The notes under the pieces: generated by a model
What the model was told of the DNA's origin: nothing
The model's database searches: none
Seen by the model: only the letters and a program-made list of their open reading frames with translations
NCBI GenBank assembly: GCA_043811105.1
Contig: JBDRNK010000111.1
Span: 1-17,710 of the forward strand
Origin: CAZDDW01 sp043811105
Lineage (GTDB): Bacteria; Patescibacteriota; Patescibacteriia; UBA9934; CAZDDW01
Length of the DNA stretch: 17,710 bases
Direction: 5' to 3'
In this document: piece after piece, positions 6,210-12,622 of the stretch
Position numbering within the stretch: the stretch's first letter is position 1
Layout: each line of letters starts with the position of its first letter
Translations under genes and position numbers: made by a program

Positions 6210-6311
6210 AGAGAATTGAGGATTAGGGGTAGAGAGTAGAAAGTAGATAGGGACAAAATTTATTCCTTTCTACCTTCTACTTTCTACTTTCTACTAACTC
6301 TCAATTCTCTG
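6210..6311. repeat. Long inverted repeat built from AGTAGAA-type heptamers, copy 1
   Basis: The left arm (about 6210-6255) contains GAGAATTGAG and GTAGAGAGTAGAAAGTAGA. The right arm (about 6264-6310) is rich in TTTCTAC repeats and ends CTCTCAATTCTC. The arms can form a long purine/pyrimidine hairpin. A second copy lies at 7805-7912, so the two flank the nadD-NADK gene. Confidence 0.65.
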
Positions 6312-6351
6312 AAAAACGGTTCTCGGGCTTGGACGATCCAAGCCCGGAACC
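6312..6351 (-). terminator. Strong terminator-like hairpin after nadD-NADK
   Basis: GGTTC-t-CGGGCTTGG (6318-6332) pairs with CCAAGCCCG-GAACC (6338-6351), 14 pairs with one bulge and a 5-base loop. On the minus strand GTTTTTC follows. It begins seven bases past the nadD-NADK stop. Confidence 0.8.
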
Positions 6352-6358
6352 AAGAAGT

Positions 6359-7768
6359 TTACTTTGCAGTTGGAAACTGGTGTCGCAATCGTTTGGCTTC
6401 CAGACCAACACCAGGCAAAGACCCAATCTGAATCGAAGCATAACGACTGTAACGCACAGTGACCTTGACCACATTGGCAACCGGAGGCAGGCTGTCAACA
6501 TCTAACCGAGTTGGCCAACGATCAGGACCAAGATTGGTGATCTCAACCACAGTATCACCTGACACCTGAACGCTCTCAAACCCAGAACCACGAGTACAGA
6601 TTCCAGTAATAACCAGCTTGAGATCATTCAAGGGAAGCAACGGACCACCAGCACTGAAGCTATAGGCACTGGAACCAAGTACGCTGGCCACGATCAGACC
6701 ATCGCCACCAACGTAAGGAACTCTCTCCTGACCGTTACACTTGATACTCATCCTGGCCATGCCGTGGGCCACCTTGAGTACGGCGTCGTTCACACCATAG
6801 CACTCATGGATCTGTCCATCAGCTGTGGTGTACTCGACTCGTAGCAACGGGTAGTGGTAAAGAGTGATTGGCTGATAAAAAAAGTCAACCGGAATCTGGT
6901 CTGGGACATCGTTGAGCATATAGCCAACTGTACCAGCATTCAGACAGACCATAGGCAAGCGATCATGCCAGTATTCCTGAACTAAATCAAGTAGACCACC
7001 ATCACCACAGGTCGGGGCAAGAATGTTCACCTGACTAAGGTTTTCGGCCACCGGCACCGCTTCCTCAACTCGACGAGCAAGCTCTACAGCTCGTGGGTTT
7101 TTGGTATCAACCAGCAGTCGCGGTCGAGGATCAACAAAGGTTTCCGTGCTCCAGAGAACCGGTCGCCCACCATAAACGTCGTAACGCTTGATGTGCGTAG
7201 CCACTTCAGGAACCACCAGATGCTCGAAGGGTTTGCGATGATAGGCCAGAGTACGCACTTCTTTGCTTGAACCAAAGATCCGCATGTCTTCCAGGTACTC
7301 ACAATGACGTGGCAGATCATCTTCGGTCAGTTCATACCCAGGTCGTGGCAGAACCGTGAAACGACAGGTCTCGAGCATGAGCTGGGCATGGGCCCAGTGC
7401 CGCTCGATCTTATTCTTCCCATCATCACCACGAACCAAGTTGTCAGCCCCGATCTGAACCCAAATCTGAGTTCCTGGATACATTACCTCGTAGCGAGCAA
7501 CTAAATCGTGGGTTCTGGTAAACTCGTCGTTCTCCAGATCAAAGTAATCAATCCTGAGCCGATCAATTCCTTTGAATGTCCAGTGAACAGAAATCGCTCG
7601 ATGGATCGGGCTGCGATCATTGACTGTAGCCTTGTCTGTACGTGGTCCGCAAGGAACCACAATGACCAGATCATAATAATTGGTCAATTCTTCAGCGATC
7701 CGACGATGATGCAGTCCGGCCGGGTCAAAAGTTCCGCCATAGATGCAGACCCGCTTTGATGTTCGCAT
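6359..7768 (-). CDS. Fused nicotinate-nucleotide adenylyltransferase and NAD kinase
   Basis: A 469-residue two-domain enzyme. Residues 1 to about 200 are NadD: GGTFDP (11-16), GLHH (18-21) for the nucleotidyl-transferase fold and GSSKEVR (166-172) in place of ISSTxxR. They should convert NaMN and ATP to NaAD. Residues about 215-469 are a NAD kinase: TCGDGG (253-258) at the GGDG site, LNAGTVGYM (277-285), GVNDAV (325-330) and GGDGLIVASVLGSSAYSFSA (354-373), which matches the GDGLIxSTPTGSTAYSLSAG signature. The first Gly of GGDG is Cys254, but the key Asp256 remains. I chose ATG at 7768 over the in-frame ATG at 7780, because GGAGAAAACC directly before 7768 makes the better ribosome site. No frameshift or stop separates the domains. 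The gene sits between two related inverted repeats and ends at a strong hairpin. Confidence 0.88.
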   Translation of the reverse strand: MRTSKRVCIYGGTFDPAGLHHRRIAEELTNYYDLVIVVPCGPRTDKATVNDRSPIHRAISVHWTFKGIDRLRIDYFDLENDEFTRTHDLVARYEVMYPGTQIWVQIGADNLVRGDDGKNKIERHWAHAQLMLETCRFTVLPRPGYELTEDDLPRHCEYLEDMRIFGSSKEVRTLAYHRKPFEHLVVPEVATHIKRYDVYGGRPVLWSTETFVDPRPRLLVDTKNPRAVELARRVEEAVPVAENLSQVNILAPTCGDGGLLDLVQEYWHDRLPMVCLNAGTVGYMLNDVPDQIPVDFFYQPITLYHYPLLRVEYTTADGQIHECYGVNDAVLKVAHGMARMSIKCNGQERVPYVGGDGLIVASVLGSSAYSFSAGGPLLPLNDLKLVITGICTRGSGFESVQVSGDTVVEITNLGPDRWPTRLDVDSLPPVANVVKVTVRYSRYASIQIGSLPGVGLEAKRLRHQFPTAK

Positions 7769-7804
7769 GGTTTTCTCCATGTAAAGTGTTGTAAGGTCCT
7801 AAGA

Positions 7805-7912
7805 TTTGGAAAGTAGAGAGTAGAAAGTAGAAGGCAGAAGGTAGAAAGGAGTAAATTCAATTCCTTTCTACTTTCTACTTTCTACTCTCTACCTTCTACT
7901 ACTTCCCAAGTC
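7805..7912. repeat. Long inverted repeat built from AGTAGAA-type heptamers, copy 2
   Basis: The left arm (about 7805-7856) contains GTAGAGAGTAGAAAGTAGA and the right arm (about 7859-7912) TTTCTAC repeats. The arms are largely complementary around AGTAAATTCAATT. It shares its core with the copy at 6210-6311. Confidence 0.65.
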
Positions 7913-7914
7913 TT

Positions 7915-7954
7915 AAAACCCGATCTTGGAGTGCACTAGGCACCCCAAGATCGG
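7915..7954 (-). terminator. Terminator-like hairpin after pncA
   Basis: CCGATCTTGG (7920-7929) pairs with CCAAGATCGG (7945-7954), and GTGC (7931-7934) with GCAC (7940-7943) extends it to 14 pairs with one mismatch. On the minus strand GGGTTTTAAG follows. It lies 19 bases past the pncA stop. Confidence 0.7.
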
Positions 7955-7973
7955 AAGTAGTTGGAAGGAAGGA

Positions 7974-8834
7974 TCAGGGTTCGAAGCCGAGGTCCTCGAG
8001 CAGATTGGCCGGCATCTGAGATAGCAGCTCGCCATCACCAAAGTCCAATCCATAGGCAATCTCAGCACCGCGATCTTTCAGTTGTCTCAGAGCAAAGTGC
8101 TGCATAATCGCCTGCGGATGAATTGCAGTGTCGGGCAGACCAAGCTGACCAGCCACTTCTCGACTGAGATTGAAGGTGGCTACCCCCTTGGTGACAACCA
8201 CGATCTCCTCGAGAGTGGGCATGATCCCGCTATTATTGGCCGAGAGCATACTCAAGACGAACGAACCAGGACACATGTCAATAGCGATCCCGGTCACGAT
8301 CACATGAGTCAGCTTGTAGAAGTTAACCCACGTGACGATGTAATCGTGATCAGCTCCAGTGCGCCGAATCGAATCTACATAAGCATCAATTGCATCCTTG
8401 GTCATGTACTTGATCAACATATGACCCAGGAACTGGTGTAGCTCCGGCACCAGTAACTCTTCACCCGAACCCTTGAGACAATGCTCAACTTGTTTCTTCT
8501 CTGGCTTTACTGCAGGATGGCAATCACCGATGAACATCGTCGGTAGACCACGACGAAGCATCTCTTGGGTCAACCAAAAAGTGAACTGACGCATGAGCCA
8601 AATGTCTGCATCAAACATCTTGGGCTGGAAGTTGCCAGGGCCGATCTTGGCAAAACCGACCAGGTCATCAATCGAGATATGCCCGACCCTAGCACCAGCC
8701 AAATTGAGTAATTTCGGCTCGATCGGGGCACAGTGCTGCAGAAGATACAGCGCCATCTCATTCAGACCAGCGTCACCGGTGACCGCAATCAGCTCATCTA
8801 CTTCATCTCTGATAGTGTGTTTGCGAAGTTTCAT
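7974..8834 (-). CDS. pncA: Nicotinamidase-like cysteine hydrolase (isochorismatase fold)
   Basis: Predicted to hydrolyse nicotinamide to nicotinate and ammonia, feeding pncB. The 286-residue protein has the three elements of the family's catalytic triad: an Asp at 56/57 in SIDDLVG, K142 in IKYMTKDAID, aligned with the HKG-type lysine of PncA, and nucleophile C188 in GIAIDMCPG. D104-C-H106 and H118-C in HCLKGSGEEL match the metal site and the HCVxGT segment of nicotinamidases. It is longer than typical PncA (about 190-215 residues), with an extra N-terminal stretch of roughly 45 residues and extra sequence at the C-terminus. The start at 8834 has GGAAGG upstream. A promoter (8940-8968) and a probable NrtR operator lie upstream. 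The family also contains other amidases, but the locus strongly favours nicotinamidase. Confidence 0.82.
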   Translation of the reverse strand: MKLRKHTIRDEVDELIAVTGDAGLNEMALYLLQHCAPIEPKLLNLAGARVGHISIDDLVGFAKIGPGNFQPKMFDADIWLMRQFTFWLTQEMLRRGLPTMFIGDCHPAVKPEKKQVEHCLKGSGEELLVPELHQFLGHMLIKYMTKDAIDAYVDSIRRTGADHDYIVTWVNFYKLTHVIVTGIAIDMCPGSFVLSMLSANNSGIMPTLEEIVVVTKGVATFNLSREVAGQLGLPDTAIHPQAIMQHFALRQLKDRGAEIAYGLDFGDGELLSQMPANLLEDLGFEP

Positions 8835-8854
8835 TTTGTTTCCTTCCGTGTTTG

Positions 8855-8888
8855 AATGTACTTACGCTCAAATCTGACGGATTTGAGC
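8855..8888 (-). promoter_or_regulatory. Leader element before pncA: hairpin plus AGTACATT
   Basis: Minus strand: perfect 9-bp hairpin GCTCAAATC CGTCA GATTTGAGC (8866-8888), three bases, then AGTACATT (8855-8862), then GGAAGG and ATG. This is the cleanest copy of the element seen at four unit starts in the NAD locus. Confidence 0.55.
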
Positions 8889-8939
8889 AGGGGAATGCAG
8901 CCAATTATTGGCTAAACTCCTCTGATGGACGAAGGGCAA

Positions 8940-8968
8940 ACTGTAGCTTATCTGGCCTTACCTGTCAA
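8940..8968 (-). promoter_or_regulatory. Promoter of the pncA-nadE locus
   Basis: Minus strand: perfect -35 TTGACA (8963-8968), 17-base spacer, -10 TACAGT (8940-8945). It would give a leader of about 100 bases carrying the hairpin-AGTACATT element. Confidence 0.6.
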
Positions 8969-8983
8969 GCCCAAGACCCTTCT

Positions 8984-9007
8984 CTTAAGTGTACATCTTA
9001 CACTAAG
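8984..9007. promoter_or_regulatory. Probable NrtR operator upstream of pncA
   Basis: Inverted repeat AGTGTA (8988-8993), five bases, TACACT (8999-9004); on the minus strand it reads CTTAGTGTA-N5-TACACT. The same CTTAGTGTA-N5-TACAC pattern occurs at the nrtR promoter. It lies about 16 bases upstream of the pncA -35. Confidence 0.6.
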
Positions 9008-9036
9008 TAGTTACTACAAAAAAATCGCTCTTGTTT

Positions 9037-9711
9037 TTACAAAATTTGAACGATCTTTGGCTTGCGTTCTTTAAACTTATAAAGCACAGCTGGACGATGA
9101 GCACCGCGCATAGCTTGCTGCCCGGTTGGACTGATTAAACCTAACTGCAATACTCGTTTCCGAAAATTTCTTTTGTCCAGTTCCCGTCCCAATATAGCCT
9201 GATAAACTTGTTGCAATTCGGTTAAGGTAAATTTCTCAGGCAACAAAGACCAAGCCACATTTGAATACTCAACTTTCCAACCCAGACGCTGTTTGGCATA
9301 GTTTAATATCTCTTTATGATCATAAGCCATTTGCTTTGGCACTTCAGACATCTTCCACCAACGCACATCATTATATTTCTCGCTTGTCTTTATTTTAAGC
9401 CCAGTAGCAGAAATTAATGAAATATAGGCAACAGAAACAATACGGCCAACAGGATCTCGTTTCAGAGAATCAAAAGTGTAAAGCTGTTCAAGATATACTT
9501 GGGTCACACCTGTTTGCTCTTTTAAAATACGTTCTGCTGCGGTATCAAGACGTTCCTTGTTATTCACCAATCCACCAGGCAAAGCCCACATTTCAACAAA
9601 TGGCTTTTTAGCCATTTGAATCAGAAGAACGTGTAGTTCTCCATCAATAACAGAAAAAATACAATTATCCACAGCGATTTGCATTTTCTGTTTTATTGGC
9701 TTTAAAGTCAT
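9037..9711 (-). CDS. nrtR: NrtR-type transcriptional regulator of NAD metabolism (Nudix domain plus winged helix)
   Basis: NrtR proteins combine a Nudix-like ligand domain with a C-terminal winged helix and usually repress NAD genes, releasing DNA on binding ADP-ribose or a related metabolite. Here residues about 10-140 are the Nudix domain with a box from G47 to G68. G47, E53, R61 and E65 are kept, but two catalytic glutamates are replaced (I62, Q66), which fits a sensor, not an enzyme. Residues about 155-224 match the NrtR winged helix, including LLPEKFTLTELQQVYQAILG, the following RELDKRNFRKRV and a basic, Arg-rich end. The start at 9711 has only a weak ribosome site. The gene has its own promoter with a palindrome over the -10, suggesting self-repression, and lies directly upstream of pncA on the same strand. 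Confidence 0.9.
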   Translation of the reverse strand: MTLKPIKQKMQIAVDNCIFSVIDGELHVLLIQMAKKPFVEMWALPGGLVNNKERLDTAAERILKEQTGVTQVYLEQLYTFDSLKRDPVGRIVSVAYISLISATGLKIKTSEKYNDVRWWKMSEVPKQMAYDHKEILNYAKQRLGWKVEYSNVAWSLLPEKFTLTELQQVYQAILGRELDKRNFRKRVLQLGLISPTGQQAMRGAHRPAVLYKFKERKPKIVQIL

Positions 9712-9734
9712 AAATATTCAACCTGTCAATATAT

Positions 9735-9757
9735 CTTAGTGTATCTTATACACATAG
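9735..9757. promoter_or_regulatory. Probable NrtR operator at the nrtR promoter
   Basis: CTTAGTGTA (9735-9743), five bases, TACACATAG (9749-9757): 9-base arms with two mismatches. It overlaps the nrtR -10 (9754-9759) and the expected start site, the classical place for a repressor. Confidence 0.65.
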
Positions 9758-9782
9758 TAACAGTTGTCTAAAATCTTGTCAA
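9754..9782 (-). promoter_or_regulatory. Promoter of nrtR
   Basis: Minus strand: perfect -35 TTGACA (9777-9782), 17-base spacer, -10 TACTAT (9754-9759). It runs back to back with the plus-strand promoter at 9790-9819. Confidence 0.65.
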
Positions 9783-9789
9783 GCATCTA

Positions 9790-9819
9790 TTGACTTTGTT
9801 CTCTATAAGTGAGCATAAT
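9790..9819 (+). promoter_or_regulatory. Possible promoter of the coiled-coil/TPR-like gene
   Basis: -35 TTGACT (9790-9795), 18-base spacer, -10 CATAAT (9814-9819). A start near 9826 supports the downstream ATG at 9869, because an ATG at 9809 would lie before the transcript start. Confidence 0.45.
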
Positions 9820-9868
9820 GCTCTTAGAAGTTGACTGCTCTTTAAAATCAAAGAATTGGAGAAGAATA

Positions 9869-12442
9869 ATGTCTAGAAGAGATGATGAACATAATGTTTT
9901 GATGAGGCTGGGTCAGGATGTTGACCTAATGCGCCAAGTTGCCGAAGATAATCGAATTGATGGTTATACACGCGAGAATCCTGGCCGTGAGGTTAGGGTG
10001 GCTATCGAAGAAGCTTCGAGTGACCTGCAAGAACGCTTGGAGCGTCTTCAAGAGACTGCAGAAGGTGCTGAGAATGCATTAGAAAGTATCGCTCAAAGCC
10101 ATGCCGAATCCGCAGAATCTCTCGGTGAGATTAGTAGTCATACTAGTCATTTACCAGGCATTGAAGCGGGTGTTGAAAATATTGCTGATGGTGTTCATTA
10201 TCTTAGTTATCTTGGCGAGGGAATGATTGGAGAACAAGCCAAAACCAACGCTACCCTTAAGATAATGGCGGGACATACGGAAGAGTTGCCAGAGATTCGA
10301 TCACGGCTTGGTACGTTGAATAAGATTGCCGGAACTCACCTTGGTTTTGCTGCTGTTGGGGTTATTGCTCAGGTAAGGCAATTGAAGGTGTTGGAAGAAA
10401 TTGACAACGACATTGTCGAGGGTTTTGGAAATGTTGTCGAAGGTCTTGAAGACGTAGAACAAGCAATATATGAGCTAAATGACGACATGAATGAAGGCTT
10501 TGAAAATGTTGTCGAAGGCCTTGAAGATGTAGAAGAAGCGATTGAAGAAAATACCAGGGCTGTACAAGTATCTGGAAAAAGAATTGAGCGCCAGATCGCT
10601 GTTTCGGCTGCTGCCTCGGCTCAGAGGATTGCCGAGCATCTTGATTACCAAACAGTTGTTGTTAGTGATCGTCTGGCATATCTTGCTCAAGTCTCAAATG
10701 CTAACCGACGAGCTGTTGTTGCCGCAATCGAACAGTTCAACACTGATGAAGAGCGTCGTAAACAAGAGGTTGTCACTGCTATTCGGAGTAGTCAGGAAAA
10801 TGATGCTGAATCCAAGTTCCGTGATGCTTTGATGCATCTAAGTCTTGGTCGTTATGGCGCTGCAATCAACGCCCTTAGTGAAGTATTCAAATATCAGGAT
10901 ACTCATGCTCCGGCGTGGATGTTCTTTGGTGACTGTTGTTGGCGTCTGGGCCAAAGTAATGAGGCTAGAAATGCTTACTACTTAGCCAGTCAATATGCAC
11001 TACTTGCTAAACAAGCTGGACGTGATACCTTGGCGATGAAAAACAAGGAGGTCTTTGAAAAAAGCCTGGCCAGATTGTCACGTTTAGAAGCAATTCTTGG
11101 CAACGATAAATATGCACGCAAAGTTTTAGTTGATGGTAAAAAGGCATGGGGTAAACCATTTTCTCTTCATCGAATTCGTTACGAATTGATCAGATTAAAA
11201 GTCAAGGCAAATCCAAAATCTGGAAAAAAGAAAGCTCGTGCTTTAGTAAGTATTGCTAAAATAATTCCAGAGGTGCGCGAAGAGATATCAACTAGTAGTA
11301 TCTTCAAATTCGCTCGCATAGCAAGACCTTCTTTGAAGTACGGCAATGGACCGTTTGTTGAGTTGGCTGAAGTGCTGGATTTCTTTAGTACGAAATCAAC
11401 TCTAAACAGGCACAAATCTGCTGCAAATCCTGTAAATAGCTACAGGCATTATGTGTATGGCAAGCTTTACAAAAAACTGCGTAAAGACTTGAACAGCATG
11501 ACTGGTAATTGTAAAAACAGGGAAAGTAGCGGTTGTGATTTTGAAAAATGGCAATACCTGCATCATATTCAAAAAAAACTTATTGAGCTTAAAAAAGAGT
11601 TTGCTGCAACACATCTAAATCACATGAGGCAAAACAAAGACGCAGGGACAGAGTACAAAGAACGAAAACAGCTTGCAGATAATCACGCCTCATGGTCAAT
11701 GCTTACCAAACTACATCTAATGGTTTGGGAAGATGAGTTTGCTGCTGAATACCTGGGCTGGAAAAGACCGCCTCAGAACAAACTATTCGGGGGTGAGCGA
11801 CAACAGCCATACGGTTCACATGTACGTACCCAATTAAAAAAGGTTCACGAAACCTTGAACCAACTTGGTTTTTTTAAACGTAACTACCAGATATCAAGGT
11901 TGGGAATTCAGCTGAGTGACCTGAGTGTTATTGACGGAAGGTTTGAATCAGTTGACGGTGTTGGGACAGTTTTTGTCCCATGTTCATATTACTTCTCTGA
12001 TTTACCAAGTGCCAAATTACCACAAGCCATCGCGATTTCACCTTGGTGGAAACCAGAGTTGGGTGTTTATCAATCTGTTGTAGTATTTACTCCACTGTCG
12101 CCAGGTGAGGCGGAGATCGGTATTGGTGGTCGAGCCTTGTGCGCGCCACTTGATAATGAACAACCGCACCACGGTTCATTTGAAAAGGACAAGGTCATCA
12201 AAATCAAGTTTGAGCTCGGTAAGCTAAACTATGTAATAGATAGTATTGAAAAGGAAAGATCTGTTTGGGTAGGTAGCTATCACGGACAAAAGGTTTACTA
12301 TCTGTCTGACAAAAGTCCGTACGGTCATCCTGATGACATCGGCAAACCAATCTTTGTTAGAGTAGGGTTCTTTAGCTTTAACGAGCTAAGAGCCACTGAA
12401 GTTGTTCATGCTAAAGTGGGATTCTTTAACTTTACGAGCTAA
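9869..12442 (+). CDS. Large coiled-coil / TPR-like protein of unknown function
   Basis: An 857-residue soluble-looking protein that I cannot assign to a named family. I start it at 9869 (GGAGAAGAATA then ATG); an in-frame ATG at 9809 lies upstream of the likely transcript start. Residues about 30-300 are charged and helical, probably coiled coil, broken by a mildly hydrophobic stretch near 155-170. They include two 25-residue repeats (GFGNVVEGLEDVEQAI and GFENVVEGLEDVEEAI; 75-base period from 10421). Residues about 315-385 look like TPR helices (FRDALMHLSLGRYGAAINAL; APAWMFFGDCCWRLGQSNEA). The middle is basic and helical, and the last 200 residues look more beta-rich. No signal peptide, clear membrane segment or catalytic motif is visible. 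It is divergent from nrtR and ends in a strong terminator. It may be a scaffold or part of a stress/defence function; this is speculation. Confidence 0.8.
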   Translation: MSRRDDEHNVLMRLGQDVDLMRQVAEDNRIDGYTRENPGREVRVAIEEASSDLQERLERLQETAEGAENALESIAQSHAESAESLGEISSHTSHLPGIEAGVENIADGVHYLSYLGEGMIGEQAKTNATLKIMAGHTEELPEIRSRLGTLNKIAGTHLGFAAVGVIAQVRQLKVLEEIDNDIVEGFGNVVEGLEDVEQAIYELNDDMNEGFENVVEGLEDVEEAIEENTRAVQVSGKRIERQIAVSAAASAQRIAEHLDYQTVVVSDRLAYLAQVSNANRRAVVAAIEQFNTDEERRKQEVVTAIRSSQENDAESKFRDALMHLSLGRYGAAINALSEVFKYQDTHAPAWMFFGDCCWRLGQSNEARNAYYLASQYALLAKQAGRDTLAMKNKEVFEKSLARLSRLEAILGNDKYARKVLVDGKKAWGKPFSLHRIRYELIRLKVKANPKSGKKKARALVSIAKIIPEVREEISTSSIFKFARIARPSLKYGNGPFVELAEVLDFFSTKSTLNRHKSAANPVNSYRHYVYGKLYKKLRKDLNSMTGNCKNRESSGCDFEKWQYLHHIQKKLIELKKEFAATHLNHMRQNKDAGTEYKERKQLADNHASWSMLTKLHLMVWEDEFAAEYLGWKRPPQNKLFGGERQQPYGSHVRTQLKKVHETLNQLGFFKRNYQISRLGIQLSDLSVIDGRFESVDGVGTVFVPCSYYFSDLPSAKLPQAIAISPWWKPELGVYQSVVVFTPLSPGEAEIGIGGRALCAPLDNEQPHHGSFEKDKVIKIKFELGKLNYVIDSIEKERSVWVGSYHGQKVYYLSDKSPYGHPDDIGKPIFVRVGFFSFNELRATEVVHAKVGFFNFTS
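10421..10546 (+). repeat. 75-bp in-gene tandem duplication (25-residue coiled-coil repeat)
   Basis: GGTTTTGGAAATGTTGTCGA at 10421 recurs as GGCTTTGAAAATGTTGTCGA at 10496, with similarity continuing for about 50 bases. The unit encodes GF-NVVEGLEDVE-AI. Confidence 0.7.
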
Positions 12443-12467
12443 AAGTCGCTGAAGTTGTTCGTGGCTT
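12362..12467 (+). repeat. 54-bp tandem duplication across the 3' end of the gene
   Basis: Copy 1 (12362-12415) and copy 2 (from 12416) share most bases: GTAGGGTTCTTTAGCTTTAA and GTGGGATTCTTTAACTTTA, then GAGCTAA and GAAGTTGTTC. The 54-base period is in frame (18 codons), but copy 2 lacks one A (TTTACGAG for TTTAACGAG), which shifts the frame straight into TAA at 12440. The present C-terminus therefore seems to result from duplication plus deletion. Confidence 0.7.
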
Positions 12468-12503
12468 TAAAAGATTGCCTAGAAAAAAAGTAAATAAATT
12501 CTT

Positions 12504-12538
12504 AACGAGTAGTATTCTTCACTGCTCGTTTTTTCTTT
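12504..12538 (+). terminator. Intrinsic terminator of the coiled-coil/TPR-like gene
   Basis: AACGAGTAGT (12504-12513) pairs with ACTGCTCGTT (12521-12530), 10 pairs including one G-T, with a 7-base loop, then TTTTCTTT. Confidence 0.85.
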
Positions 12539-12540
12539 AA

Positions 12541-12574
12541 CAAAAATAGCGACTGTCTCAGGTGAAACAGCCGC
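12541..12574 (-). terminator. Intrinsic terminator of the small minus-strand gene
   Basis: On the minus strand GCGGCTGT pairs with ACAGTCGC (8 pairs, one G-U; plus-strand 12549-12574), followed by TATTTTTG. It faces the terminator at 12504-12538, separating the converging genes. Confidence 0.7.
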
Positions 12575-12622
12575 TTAGTCAATCTCCCATGGCCACGACC
12601 GAACTCGGTCGCTGGTGTACAT

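Noticed and set aside
9037..9711. nrtR as a second active Nudix hydrolase
   Set aside because: Two catalytic glutamates are replaced and the C-terminal winged helix matches NrtR regulators.
9809..9868. Earlier start for the coiled-coil/TPR-like protein
   Set aside because: The ATG at 9809 lies before the expected transcript start and lacks a ribosome site; GGAG precedes the ATG at 9869.
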